A stretch of DNA of 64,000 bases from Craterostigma plantagineum (Eukaryota > Streptophyta > Magnoliopsida > Lamiales > Linderniaceae): NCBI GenBank assembly GCA_027422505.1, contig JAPQWV010000334.1:186001-250000 (forward strand). The letters run 5' to 3'. The translations under genes and the position numbers were made by a program. Positions 44,647 through 57,212 of this stretch are shown in pieces (the first letter of the stretch is position 1; every line of letters begins with the position of its first letter). The notes beneath the pieces were generated by a model. The model saw nothing but the letters and a program-made list of their open reading frames with translations, made no database searches and had not been told where the DNA came from.

Positions 44647-44930
44647 GTAATACCCCGAATTTTATGAACACATTAATCTGTGAACTTATGTGCATAATAT
44701 ATGTTTAGATGACTACATGATATGTTTTACAGTTCTATATATGTGCTACGTGGTATGTGACTTATGTGACTACGTGATTTATAATTGTTGCACGCCATGC
44801 GTACATTATTTATATCGTACATGCATGTCACGTCATATGTACGTTAATTGCACTGCACGTGCATATCACGTTAGGGGGAGGTCGAGCACCGTATAAAACG
44901 GTGATGTTTTATTTCAATGACATGATATTT
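44647..44930 (+). repeat. probable gypsy LTR fragment
   Basis: Begins TGTAATACCCCGAATTTT at the exact point where D pol ends, which resembles the start of chromovirus LTRs. It is rich in TATGTGC, CACGT and CGTAC words like the LTR of H, and has a TATAAAA near 44892. The right boundary is uncertain. There is no coding sequence. Confidence 0.4.
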
Positions 44931-44955
44931 GCTTACTATTCCATTTTGTTTGCAG

Positions 44956-45529
44956 CACTCTCCAAAAGTCTACAAAGCTATAATGCCACAAAACATGGCC
45001 TATGTATGAAGATTGGTGTGAGAATTTTGGAAAAGGTCGAGCCACAAGAGAAAATGCAATTGGCATCACCGATGCGAAAGGACTAGAGGATGACATATTG
45101 ACCTCGCAGACGGAAGAAATCCCAAGTACTTTTGACTGTCCCACGACTAATAGACCTTCTGCTGATTCTCCCACACTTGATGGTCATTTATCGGCTGCTG
45201 GTGCTAGTGCTAGTGCTGATAAGCAGTCCAAGAAGCAAGCTAAAAGGAAAAACCAAGTGATTGAAGATCAGGATTACATTAATGAAATGAGAGAAATATC
45301 ACGAGAGATGATTAAAATATTAATGGAAGGAGTGTCGAGAATCGGAGCTGAGGCAGAAAATCAAAGCAAGGTTGTTGCGCTAATTAAGACTATGCCTTTG
45401 AACTTATCGCCCATGCAGTTTGAGGTTTCCGACGCCATTATAAACAATTCAGGAAAACTACAGATTTTTCTAGCGATGAATGAAGTCGAACGCTTGCATA
45501 TGGTGAAGAGCATGACAAGCGATTATTGA
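44956..45529 (+). pseudogene. Harbinger ORF1, Myb/SANT-like protein (last exon)
   Basis: An acceptor-like TTTTGTTTGCAG at 44944-44955 precedes coding sequence. Frame 45002-45529 (175 residues) begins MYEDWCENFGKGRATRENAIG, resembling the segment after the trihelix/Myb domain in L10-interacting-Myb-like proteins encoded by PIF elements. A Lys-rich, possibly nuclear-localising stretch (KQSKKQAKRKN) and a helical tail ending RLHMVKSMTSDY follow. The Myb domain itself is missing with the first exon, and the frame changes near 45000. ORF1 normally assists the transposase in binding the ends and in nuclear entry. Confidence 0.7.
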
Positions 45530-46054
45530 GCTTTTGTTTTTTTTTTCGAATGCTTATTTGGTTTAAGGGTTATCGCATGATGCTGTCGGGTGTTTATTTG
45601 TTGAGGTATTTCTAATGTTATTATGTTCAGTTTTAGATATTGTCATGTTTCTTGTTTCATTATCAACAATTCCATTTTGGTTTATCATGAATGATTCTAT
45701 GTTTATGACTATTTTACTACTATACAGTGAAACATACGTTAACTGCCACAAAGCCAATATGCAATCTCCAAGGATCATACAAATAATACACCTATGCAAC
45801 CATTATGTGCAATTTTTCAGCAACTCACCCAAAAAAAACTTAGACAAACAAATTGCAGACTTCATTACATACGAAAACGAGGCCTCAATAAAAAGGTCTG
45901 TCGGCAGTCAAAATAATGTAGACAGCACAAATGCAAATGTATGTCTCATCAGCCATTAAGCGTTCAAATAAGAAAAAAAATACAAATAAGACAGTAGCAA
46001 ATAAAAAAATAGTATGACATCAAACTATCTCCATCAACCATTCAGCCACTCGAG

Positions 46055-47400
46055 TTACATGGCCATTGCCAAATTATCTCGCCAAGTCGACCATGAAGTA
46101 GAAGTTTCAATTGAACTACTGAATTGAGCTTGACTTTCATCCCCATTTACTTCATCTTCTTGATATCCTTCAGGGACCTCCAACTCCAATGGATCAACAT
46201 CCACTTCCGTACGTATGAAATTGTTAAGTAATGCACATGCTATGACAATTTTATTCTGCTTTGCTATCGGATAAAAAGAAGGGCTTCGTAATATACCCCA
46301 TCTTTTTTTCATCAAACCCCAAGTTCTCTCAATAACATTTCTTGCTTTTGCATGCCTCATATTAAAATACTCTCTTTCATTTTGAGGAGTTTGAGTTCCT
46401 CCCCAATCCTTCAAATGATATCGAATGCCTCTATAAAGAGTTAAAAATCCCTCGCTATTGGTGTATCCGTTATCAGCTAAAATGTAGCCACCTGCGATAA
46501 TTTATAAATATACATTTTAATATCTAATACATACATCTACTGCATGAAAAATTAAATTACCTTTACGAACATGAAACTCATTTATTCATGAAAGAGCATC
46601 TCGAAGTACACGGCCATCAGCGACTGAACCCTCCCAACCTGCCAAAACATATATAAATTTCATATCTTCATTACACACTCCGAGAACATTGGTTGTAATT
46701 TTTCCCTTGCGATTTCAATATCGTGGAATATCGCTTGACTTGACTGTAACGTCGATGTATGATCCATCTAAGGCTCCCAAGCAATTCTTACAAAAGAAAT
46801 AAATAAAAAAATGTTAGTGATTACCATGACATCAATAAACAATTTCTATTTATTTACGAAATGGAACCAATACCTGAAAATATTTGAAATTCGATGAAGG
46901 AGTTTCAGTACTAATGGCCTGAGGTTTGGCCAATAATTTCTTGTGAAGTCTAAGAACAACATCTAGTACAGAACTAAAATGCTTGCTTATTGTCCTAGTA
47001 GATCTACTAAAGTGAAACTTTTGTTCTCGTGTCTTCTAATGATGCGTTAATACACCAAGAAATATGGCCACCATCTCAGAAATTTGTAGATATTTGGAAG
47101 GTCTCAATCCTCCGTAATTCTCAAGAATGATGCATAGTCGTCCAAATGCATCTCTACTAATCCTCAAATTTTCATGTGAAATACTACAATAATCTGATAT
47201 TAAATTTTGCATTGGCATCTTTTCATACATAGAATAAGCACACGGATTCTTCTTGTTTTTCCTATTATTTATCTTCCAGTAAATATATATAGCAAGCTGC
47301 ATCATATACAAATGGTTGGCCAATAGTCCAAGAACCATTATTGCAGCAATATCATCACCTTTGGATACTATCTTGAAATCAAGAAACGTAACCCTTTGTC
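46055..47400 (-). pseudogene. PIF/Harbinger transposase (DDE) with two introns
   Basis: Exon 1 (47338 to about 46875) has the N-terminal ENLRISRDAFGRLCIILENYGGLRPSKYLQI region. Exon 2 (about 46795-46570) has CLGALDGSYIDVTV (first D) and [16 protein letters not shown] (second D). Exon 3 (about 46490-46055) has TLYRGIRYHL, MRHAKARNVIERTWG (catalytic E), KKRWGILRSPSFYPI and LLNNFIR, ending AMAM. Two GT-AG introns of about 70-80 bp lie near 46796-46874 and 46491-46560. Inactivating TGA codons occur at 46715-46717 and 46586-46588, and exon 1 has a stop near 47036. The triad is visible but the gene is dead. Confidence 0.85.
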
Positions 47401-48006
47401 ACTGCAGAGAAAAGAAATAAGAAAATATAACAGCATACTTCATCTCTTTCACAGAATAAAGAAAGAATCAAAATACCATGTGCACATTGTGAAATCAAGC
47501 AAACCCATATGTGCGCAACACATTTAACCTCACGAACCAGTAGAAGTCAAATAATGCAAATATCTGGCCAATTGCTCAATTCGAAAATTAGGTTTAGCAT
47601 AAATCTTACCTTTCAAGTAGTTGGAGATTTTTACTGCCGCGGGGACGCTCGCTCATGGGTTGGAGATTTGTACCACCACTAGGAAGCTCACTCGTGGTTG
47701 GGTGTCGTTGAAACGAGATGGTCGTTGGTTGGATTCATTCTTGTCGCATCTAATGGGTATTGAGGATAAGAAATGTTTCGATGAGATGGTGTTTTAACGG
47801 GCCAATGGAAAGGGTAAGGTAAGAAATTAATTTTAAAATAAGGGATCAATCAGTCAAAAGTTCATGTGATTAGATAAAGGAAGGGTGTACGGCTGTATTA
47901 TTTAATACTTAATAGGGGGTATTAAGAGGTATTAAATAAATCCTACCTTTAAATAAACCCTCCTACCAAAAACAACTTTAATTAATCCTATCCTCTCTAA
48001 ACCCCC

Positions 48007-48033
48007 TAATACCCCCAACCAAACGGGCTCTTA
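48007..48033. repeat. right terminal repeat and TTA target site of the Harbinger element
   Basis: Reading outward to inward on the minus strand: TTA, then GAGCCCGTTTGGTTGG, the classic Tourist/PIF terminal style. The related C-family LTR shows a TAA at the corresponding site (near 55312), consistent with a TWA target. Confidence 0.75.
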
Positions 48034-49412
48034 AAGTGAGAGATTTTTGCCAAATCTTACTCTCTTTTGAATTTCAAATCCAAACTTAAGAAAACTTGCT
48101 ATTATTATAAAACTAACTTAAATTCCAAGTCAAACTAAGTATATTTAAGTATGGTATAAAATTCGAAACTTAATCCGAGATTAATTTCGAAATTTAAATA
48201 AATAATATTCCAAATATTTTATTCCATAATTATTTATATCAAATATGCAAATTCCGAAAATACCCTCAAAGGCATATTTCGAAATTAGCTTAAGGTGAAA
48301 TCCAATTTTATCCTCAAGGCCATTAAGCACTTGGCCAAGTCCAAGTCTTAAAGTTAGTTTCATAAGAAGTCCAACTTCGATCCAATAAATGGCGCGAGCC
48401 CATTAAGGTGTGGCCCAACGGCCCAAGGCCCGTTAAGGCCCAAAACACTATCTCTCCTTATCAGTACACTTTGATGGTCCATATAAGCCCGACTCTGTAG
48501 GTTCGACTCAATCGGCAAGGGAAGAATCCAAGAGTCCGGTAGTTAACTAGCCAATCCCGCAGGTTCGGACCGAAACCCGATTCGAGTGCGAATTTCGACC
48601 TAGTCTTTATTCCAGAACCTCACTATAGATGATAGTGCTACGTATAAACCCTTCATCTGTGTCTCAATCGAGTGAGAGCCATGGTCTATGTCAAACTCAC
48701 TAAACTCGATTCTATGAGATTACAGAGACGAGGCAAATTACCAAAGTACCCTCCATGTCTAACATGAGTTAGTTGCATACCTTGGCCAAGGATTTCGTAA
48801 TTTTCCGTCGCCGTCCTCATAGGACATTTATCTCGATTACTTGCGAGACTGTGAATCCGTACTCGGCGATCTAAGCTCGACAATCACAAATTGTTATCAA
48901 GTCCGCATCTGGCCCATTGACCCATGCAACAACAAATTGGGTCGAGGACAACCAGTGACAGTCGAGACTTCGAAGTCAACTTTGTCAAAGCCCCTTTTGG
49001 TCTAAGATTCACGTAGACTACTATAGTGTTGTCGTCGGTCATTGGCACTCCTTGCGTAATAAGCCATGTTCGACAGTACGACCCGTGAGTCATTGTCCAT
49101 GAAACGATTCAATCCCTTGATTTGATTCATATCACAAGTCACGACCTTCGCTTCCAAGCGGGATACCGGCACATGATAGGTCGTGCCCTCCTCTCTCGTG
49201 CCCATCGAGAACAGTGACTCAACTCGACACATTTGGATTTGTTCATTTATTGCTTTATCGGACGCTAAGCAAAGAACTCTTATATTTAATAAACGAACAA
49301 TACCTTTCATTATACACACTAAAATGTTATTACACAAAAGGTCGAAGGGTAAATAATCTAATGCCCTATACAATCTTATCCTCGTATACTATTCGAGGGC
49401 ATATTCCTAACA
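48034..49412 (-). repeat. 3' LTR of C, truncated
   Basis: Matches 55316-56778 with many substitutions and an indel near 49200. It ends CATATTCCTAACA at 49412, followed by the purine tract AAGTGGGAGAT (minus strand, 49413-49423). The part equivalent to 54880-55311 is absent on the other side of the Harbinger element. Confidence 0.85.
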
Positions 49413-49425
49413 ATCTCCCACTTGC

Positions 49426-52400
49426 ACTTAATGCCATGCACTGCAATATCTAATACCCATCTTTTCGAGATGCCCAGCCAGCACTACCTGTGATAGAGGC
49501 TTGGTGAACGGGTCGACCACGTTTTTCGCAGTCGCAATCTCAATGAATCCATTAACACGTGGTACTTTCTTTCTATATGTTTGGACCAGCTGTGAGATCT
49601 CGGTTCTTTCGCCTGAGCAATAGCGCCACTATTGTCACACCACAATAGCAATGGCCTATCTGCTACAGAAACAACACCAAGTTCTTCCAAGAACTTTCTC
49701 ATCCAAACACCTTCCTTAGCTGCCTCTGAGGACGCTATATACTCTGTTTTGCAGGTGGAATCTGCAGTAGTGCTCTGTTTGGAACTTTTGCAAGACACTG
49801 CTCCACCATAGAGCGTAAAGACGAATCCTGAAGTGGATTTTCGGTCGTCTACATCAGACTGGAAATCCGAATTCGTATACCCTTCCACTTCCAATTCTCC
49901 ATTACCATAGACCAGCATCATATCCTGTCCGTTTGAGGTACTTGAGGATAGTCTTGACTGCTGTCCAATGTTCCTTTCCAGGGTCAGCCTACGACTGACT
50001 ACGCTCACAGCGCACGCCATGTCCGGTCGCGTGCAAAGCATCGCGTACATCAAGCTATCCACTGAGGAGGCATAGGGGATTCCATTCATCTCTTTCCTCT
50101 CCAACTCACTTTGAGGGCTCATAGCCTTGGAAAGGTGAATCCCATATCTCATAGGCAGAAACCCTTTCTTAGAGTTGTCCATATTATACCGCTTCACAAC
50201 CTTTTTTAAGTAAAGGGCCTGGCAGAGTCCCAACATACGATTCGTTCGATCTCTATAAAGGCGAATACCCAAGATATAGGTAGCTTCTCCCAAGTCTTTC
50301 ATGGAGAATTATGTCGAAAGCCACACTTTCACCATCGATAGCATTCCAATATCATTTCCTATCAAAAGATGTCGTCAATACGAGGAAAGATATTTTGCTC
50401 CCACTACTTTTATTGTAGATGCAAGGTTCGTCTTCGTTCTTCAAAAATTCGTGGCCCTTGACCACTTCATCGAACCGAAGATTCCAGCTTCTGGAGGTTT
50501 GTTTAAGTCCATAAATGGACTTGTTCAATTTGCACACCTTATGAGCATCTCCTTGCGATATAAAACCCTTGGGCTGCTCCATATATATTTCCTCCTTTCG
50601 ATATCCATTTAGGATAGCAGTTCTCACATCCATCTACAAGATCTCATAGTCATAGTGCGCAGCTATCGCAAGCAATGCTCGAGTGGACTTCAATATAGCG
50701 ACAGGCGAAAAGGTCTCCTCATAGTCAATTGCCCTCTTTTTGACTGTACCCTTTCGCCACATGCCTAGCTTTGTAAGTGTCAACCAATCCGTCTGATCCA
50801 ATCTTTCTCTTGTAGATCCATTTACACCCAATGGGTCTAAAACCATCTGGGAGGTCTACTAGAGTCCATACTTGGTTTTCATGCATACAATCAATTTCGG
50901 CTTGCATAGCTATAAGCCATTTCTCCTAATCTCTATCCCTTATTGCCTGGTCATAGATAGTGGGATCGTCTCCGACATTTCCTTCCATCACAGCAACCTC
51001 GTGCTCGATGTGGACCATCCCGTATCTCTCAGACTGGCGAGATACTCTACCCGATTTGCGCAACTCAGGTTGCATCTTGGACTGCTCTACGGTGTCATCT
51101 GACACTGGAGTCTGTGAAAGCGCTTCTGACGACTCTCCAAGAGTTACTTCACGACACGCTCCACCTCCTCGAACGAGCTCTTCTTCGAGAAAGTGAGCCT
51201 GAAGGGCTACAACAATTCTCTGATCGTCATGGAAGTAAAACTGGTATCCCATGGAATCCTCAGGATACCCGACAAAACGTCCATTCACAACCTTCGATTC
51301 TGGTTTATCTGTCTTGAGGTTTCTCTCAAATGCGGGCAACCCCAAATTCTAATGCGATTCAAGATCGGTTTTCGTCCTGTCCATATCTGTTAGCGAATAC
51401 GATTGACAGACTTTGTAAGACATTTATTCAGAATTTGTGCCGCCGTCAACAGGGCATGACCCCACAACAATATGGGCAGGTCTGTATAGCTCAGCATAGA
51501 TCGAACCTTATCCAACAGAGTTTGAATTTCTGCATTCGAACACCGTTCAACTTCGGTATCCGGGGCGGTGTAATTTGTGAAATTATCCCGTTCTCTTTCA
51601 AGAACTCGTCAAACCCGAGGCTCATATACTCGTCGCCTCGATCTAATTGAACGGCTTTAATGCCCTTTCCAGTTTCTACCAAAGCCTTGTACTCTTTGAA
51701 CCATTCAAAAGTATCAGACTTGTGCTTCATGAGATACCCCATGCCGAAGCAAGAGTGATCATCAGCGAAGGTAATGAAATAATGGAAGTTACTGAGGGCC
51801 GCTACCTCGAACGGTCCGCAAACATTCGTGTGGATCAAACCTAGAAGTTCTGCGGCTTTCGTAAAAGTCCCTGTGAAGGGCGACTTGGTCATCTTTCTAA
51901 GGATACAAGATTCGCAAGTCGGATAGGGATCAGACCCAAGCGGCTTTATAATGCCGGTTTTCTCCAACTCGAGAATCTTCTTTTCTCCAGCGTGACCGAG
52001 TCGATGATGCCACAACAGTCTCGAGTTTGACTCCACTTTTCGTTTGTTGGTGATTGTATTCACATTTTTGTTTTATCTTCGACATCTAGATAATATAATT
52101 CATTCAGCAAACTTGCACTTCCGATGCAATTATTTCCAAAAAGAAATATTGCATATATTATTACTAAAACGGACCTCATAACCGTTTCCGCTCAAAACGG
52201 GAATAGAAACAATATTCTTAAGCCCCTTGGGCAAAACTAAACAATCGGAAAGCAGCAAACTATGTCTAGAATATAAAACGAGAGTTCTTGATCCAATGTG
52301 GGTCGCCGGTACACTATGTCCGCTTCCTACGTTGATCATGATCTCTCGGTCCGCCAGCTTCCTACTTCGTTCTAGACCCTGGTTCGAAACATAGATGTGA

Positions 52401-52620
52401 GCACTAGCTCTCGAGTCTAAGATCCACGAAGCGGAATATACTGTCATAGAACAATTAGTTTCTAAAACGTTAAATTCTTTACCTGAGGCAGCTAGCTTTG
52501 GGCAAATGCGCTTCGAATGGCCAAGCTCATTGCATGACGGCATTTGTCCGTCGGCTTGGCGCCTTCGAACACGTTCTTCTTGGCCTTGCCTTTCGAAATT
52601 CGTCCTTTGCACTTAGTGGG
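49426..52620 (-). pseudogene. pol: element C protease, integrase, RT and RNase H
   Basis: Protease (52612-52130) has a knuckle-like CNELGHSKRIC just before it and the active-site segment SWILDSRASAHIYVSNQGLE (D-S-R as in A). Integrase 52063-51491 has LWHHRLGHAGEKKIL, CESCILRKM and HTNVCGPFEVAAL with AEDHSCFGMGYL-like core; the second D is in AVQLDRGDEYMSL. The C-terminal linker 51345-50926 has FVGYPEDSMGYQFYFHD. RT is in three frames (50907-50352): GCKWIYKRKIGSDGLVDTYK, DVRTAILNGYRKEEIYMEQ and SIYGLKQTSRSWNLRF. The YVDD region near 50370 is deleted. RNase H is 50302-49484. Inactive. Confidence 0.82.
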
Positions 52621-53280
52621 CTTTTCCGACTTTTTCTTTCTACTCGACCCTCGAGTCTTTGCGTTCGCGGCAAGAACAACTTCCTTTCCTTTCACCTTCT
52701 TTATCTGAGTTTGTGCCGCCGACAACTAGTTCATCAACCCAGTCAACATCATCTCGGCTTTGTTCAGATTAAAGTTCACAGTGAACGAATTGAAGGAAGG
52801 TGGGAGCGGCTGAAGTATCATATCGTTCTGGAGCTCATTATCCATGATAAAGTCCAGTGCCTCGAGTCTTTCGATCCAATCGATCATCTTGAGCGCATGC
52901 TCTCCGACGTCACTGCCCTCAGCCATTTTGCAATGAAATAGTTGCTCCGTAAGGGAATAACGAGCACTCCTGGAATGTTCACGAAAAAGCTCCTTCAAAG
53001 AAGCAAAATGGCGCCCACTTCCATTTTCGAGTGTGCGCTGCAACTCATTCCTCATGGAAAGAAGTATATAGCCCTTGACTTTTGGCTCGTCAATCTGCCA
53101 CTTGGCTGCAGCCCGGTCTTCATCACTCTCATCAGCCCCTGGACTTGCGGTCCGAGGGAATCGAGGACATAAGTTAACGACTCCATATCTAGGACTATCC
53201 TCAGGTTAGGGAGCCAGTCCACGTAGTTTTGTCCCACCAAATAATTTCTCTCAAGCAGCATAGTAATAATGTTCGTCATC
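52480..53280 (-). pseudogene. gag: element C Gag
   Basis: The likely start is the ATG at 53280-53278 (MTNIITMLLERNYLVGQNYV). The Gag core has VLDMESLTYVLDSLGP, then a shift near 53110, then 53055-52726 with LKELFREHSRSARYSLTEQL, GEHALKMIDWIERLEALDF and NDMILQPLPPSFNSFTVNFN. A stop at 52726 separates the basic nucleocapsid (52725-52492, AANAKTRGSSRKKKSEKP). This arrangement is usual for this copia group, where Gag ends in a Lys-rich RNA-binding tail with a single knuckle. Confidence 0.78.
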
Positions 53281-54866
53281 ACAGTAAATAAGAAATATAA
53301 AGCTGCAGAAAATAAAGATCTAATTAGGTGTATCTTATCATTCATCAAGCACATACAACGACTTTTCGTTTCGCTTGACTCCCACTATTTTTCTCAAAAA
53401 CACTATCCTCCCGAGAAGGGTTTCGGAAACCTCATTGATAGTTTCATAGTGGAGTTGATGTCCCCGACTTGACTAGACTCGCGTTGGCCTTTAACGCAAT
53501 ATTTGGCTCATTTAATCTTATTGAAGTCACGTCAAACGTGAACTTATCCAATAAGAGTTTCAACTATCTTTGTCTCAGTCATTGACCCTCATGGCTAACC
53601 CTGTTTATTGGGTATAACTGCCTAAGTGTGACCTATCAACTTATGCTCAAATCACAAAAAATGTGCCGCCCCTTGCTGCATACGCTTCGTGGGGGGCGGA
53701 CTGGTATGACGAGCGGCGTCCAAGACGCACCGAAATGCTAACACTGAGGCGGGATATACAACGCCAACTTACTCGGAACAAATCGCAAAACTCCCCAGTG
53801 CTACACATTTCAAGAATGATAGAAGACAGGAATTTAATTCCATTATCCACTTAATATTTATCATACGGGAGAATAAACAATCTACCATAAGAGCACAGAG
53901 AACATGCACATCATTTCAAAAACCAACACACATGTAGGTAGTAAATTAACTCTAGGAAAATAAAATACAAGGAAACAAAAGTGGGTTATTTCTAGTCTAT
54001 CCCGATTACATGCGTCTTCAAAAGACCTCTTGTCGTCACACAGGTCTTAAAGCCGTTAAACGTGATTCGTCACTCGAACGGCCTCAAAGTCACCGAATTT
54101 CCACCACCTTGTCACCGCCGAGAGGTTTGCCGTCTGTCTAATGGGTCCTCGTGTTTGTATTTTAGTCTAATCTAATAAATTGGTAAACTACAACACGGGG
54201 GATCATAAGTCCCCAACAATCCAACCCGGAGGGACGTAACCTTTAACAAGTGACCCAAAAACCAATGAGCACGTTGACAATTACATGATTTCAAAAAGAA
54301 ACGAAAATTGGACCTTAAACGTGCCAAGCCCATGAAAGGCCCGTTAAGGCTTTGAGCGTAAAGCCCTAACGCAGCTGCCGCGGCTCAAATTGCTCAGCCG
54401 TCAAAACACATGGGAGAGCCACGACGGAGCATGCCACCGGCATGGAGCCCCGGCCGAAGCCGGAACCGCCGGTGGCAGCAGCGACGCGCAGCGCGCAACG
54501 CGTAATTTGAGCCTGCGTAGAATTTACCGCGGCTGATCTGTTGCTCGACGTGGCGGCACCACCTTGGAACGGCACCGGAGCAACCATGGCCGGTGTCGAA
54601 CCTAGAGGTCACGGTTGATCGGGCCTGCTCCGAGCAGCCCGATGGTATGAGCGCTCAGCCGCTGTCGGATTGTGCCGCCGCCCATGGCTGCCCGCATTCC
54701 AATCTTGTTGGTGGCTGCCTGTTGGCCACGCCGCACGAGGTGGTGGCCGTGGGATGGCAACGACGCATCAATCACCCCCAAGCTGGTCAAACCGCGTTGG
54801 CTTTCGATCGTCTCCCACGTGCCTTGTTTCAATTTAAATACGTTATGATTTTGATCACAAGCGCCC
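53281..54866 (-). other. 5' leader of C, with GC-rich block
   Basis: Equivalent to 3443-5025 of A. The block 54340-54720 is GC- and CpG-rich; the remaining leader is AT-rich. Open frames on either strand in the GC-rich block reflect its base composition and are not conserved. Confidence 0.65.
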
Positions 54867-54878
54867 GCTTTGATACCA
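54867..54878 (-). other. primer binding site of C
   Basis: GCTTTGATACCA on the plus strand gives TGGTATCAAAGC on the minus strand, one base after the LTR. Confidence 0.88.
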
Positions 54879-54879
54879 C

Positions 54880-56778
54880 TGTTGGGTTACCAGGTGTCTC
54901 CCGGAGACGCCACGTCCCTGGGTACGGTGGAACAAAATTTTCTCGGGTTTCCCGATTGCCCTCATTGCTCGGATCAGGATAAACACATATACACGTAATA
55001 GGGCGGGTGAAACCCGTAGAGAATTACCAGTTGAAGCGAGTGGCAGCTCTTCGTCCTTTTCTTGAAGACATCGTGGATGGTGGTGGATGGCACTAGATCA
55101 TCACGCCGACCTCACAGTGTACCACGTCATCAGTTCTCTAAAGATGGCTACAGAGAACCGAGCCGTCGCGTGGGAGAAACGTGTGTGCGTTTGGTGTGTG
55201 TGTTTTTTTTTTTTTTTTTTGCCTTGTGCTGATTTCGAAAATCTCTTCTTCTCATCTTATGGAGCACGAAATTTAGCCTATTTAAAGGCTTAAATTTCGA
55301 TTGCTAACTCTCTAAAGTGTGAGAGATTTTTGCCAAATCTTACTCTCGTTTGAATTCCAAATCCAAACTTAAGGAAACTTGTTATTATTAGAATACTAAC
55401 TTAAATACCAAGTCAAACTAGTATATATAAATACGGTATGGAATTCGAAATTTAATCCAAAATTAATGTCAAAATTTAAATAAATAATATTCGAAATACT
55501 TTATTCCATATTTATTCATATCAAATATGCAAATTCCGAAAATACCCTCAAAGGCATATTTCCAAATTAACTTAAGGTGAAATCCAATTTTATCCTCAAA
55601 CCCATTAAGCACTTGGCCAAGCCCAAATCTTAAAGTTAGTTTCATAAGAAGTCCAACTTCGATTCAATAAATGGCCCGAGGTCCCTTAAGGCGTGGAACA
55701 ATGGCCCAAGGTCCGTTAAGGCCCAAAATACTTTCTCTCCTTATCAGTACACGTTGATATCCTTTTTAAGCCCGACTCTCTAGGTTTGAATAAATCGGCA
55801 GGGAAGGAATCTAAGAGTCCGATAGTTACCTAGCCAATCCCGCAGTACCGGACCGTAACCCGAATCGAGTGCGAATTTCGACCTATTCTTTATCCCAGAA
55901 CCTCACTATAGATAATAGTGCTACGTATATACCCTTCAGCTGTGTCCCAAACAAGTGAGAGCCATGGTCTATGTCAAACTCACAAAACTCGATTCTTTGA
56001 TAAAACGGAGACGAAGCAAATTACCCAACTACCCTTCATGTCTCACATGAGTTAGTTGATACCTTGGCCAAGGATTTCATAATTTCCCGTCGCCGTCCTC
56101 ATCGAACACTTATCTCGATAACTTGTTAGACTGTGAGTCCGTACTCGGCGGTCTAAGCCCAGCAATCACAAATCGTCATCAAGACCGCATCTGCCCCCTG
56201 ACCCATGCAATAGCAAATCGGGTCGAGGGGAACTAGTACAGTCGAGACTTCGAAGTCAACTCCAGCCCCTTTCGGTCTAAGGTTCACTTAGACTACTATA
56301 GTATTGTCGCCGGTCATTGACACTCGTTAAATAATAAGCCATGTTCGACCATACGGCCCGTGACTCAGTGTCCATGAAATGAGTCAATCCCTTGATTCGA
56401 TTCGTATCACAAGTCATGACCTCCGCTTCCAAGCGAGATATCGGCACATGATAGGTCATCAACAAATAAGCCGTGATCGGTTATCCAGTACCCAACTGGA
56501 GCCTCAGGCTTACGGACTTTTAATGTTTGAGGTTAAGAGTCCACTGGTGCCTTCCTCTCTCGCACCCATCGAGAACAGTGACGTAACTCGACACATTTGG
56601 ATTTGTTCATTTATTGCTTTACCGGATGCTAAGTAAAGAACTCTTATATCCAATAAACGAACAATGCCTTTCATTAAACACACGAAAATATCTTATTACA
56701 CAGAAGGTCGAATGATAAATAATCTAATGCCCTATACAATCAAATCCTGGTATAGCATTCGAGGGCATATTCCTAACA
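54880..56778 (-). repeat. 5' LTR of C (1899 bp)
   Basis: Plus-strand view starts TGTTGGGTTACCAGG and ends CATATTCCTAACA. A run of 18 T lies at 55203-55220. It is the longest intact LTR copy of this family in the window. Small open frames are not supported. Confidence 0.88.
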
Positions 56779-57212
56779 AATCCATACTCAGCGATCTAAG
56801 CCCGGCAATCAGAAATCGTTATCAAGACCGCGTCTGGCCTGCTGACCCATGCAACAGCAAATCGGGTTGACGGGAACCTGTGACAGTCGAGACTTCGAAG
56901 TCAACTCCGTCAAAGCCCCTTTCGGTCTAAGGCTCCCGTAGACTACTGTAGTGTTGTCGTCGGTCATTGACACTCCTTGAGTAATAAGCCACGTTCGACC
57001 GTACGACCTGTGAGTCAGTGTCCATCAAACGATTCAATCCCTTGATTCGATTCGTATCACAAGTCATGACCTCCACTTCCAAGCGGGATATCGGGACACC
57101 ATAGGTCATCGACAAATAAGTCGTGATCGGGACACAAAAGGTCGAATGATAAATAATCTAATGCCCTATACAATCTAATCCTCGTATAGCATTCGAGGGC
57201 ATATTCCTAACA
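56779..57212 (-). repeat. extra partial LTR of the C family
   Basis: Resembles 56132-56778 of the adjacent LTR, but lacks about 220 bp between GTGATCGG (57120) and GACACAAAAGG, and ends CATATTCCTAACA at 57212. It lies directly between C and the leader of E. It may be a leftover of an older LTR into which C or its recombinant landed. Confidence 0.8.

Larger units (their letters stand above)
44931..48033. mobile_element. PIF/Harbinger DNA transposon, left end lost
   Basis: Two convergent genes of the PIF type: a Myb/SANT-like ORF1 on the plus strand and a DDE transposase on the minus strand. The right end is CCAACCAAACGGGCTC (ending at 48030) followed by TTA, fitting the typical PIF terminal sequence and three-base target site. 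DNA beyond 48033 is the C LTR. No matching left terminal repeat was found before 44931, and ORF1 lacks its first exon, so the left end has been lost. Confidence 0.85.
48034..56778 (-). mobile_element. Ty1/copia element C
   Basis: Minus-strand element, same family as A: 5' LTR 54880-56778, primer site 54867-54878, leader, gag, pol, purine tract, and a 3' LTR (48034-49412) whose left third is cut off by the Harbinger insertion. It retains the nucleocapsid region that A has lost. Pol is broken in many places. The unique leader and LTR allow A to be placed by comparison. Confidence 0.88.

Noticed and set aside
55203..55220. 18-T run as the tail of a SINE or LINE
   Set aside because: It lies inside the C LTR and no target duplication or SINE body was seen beside it.
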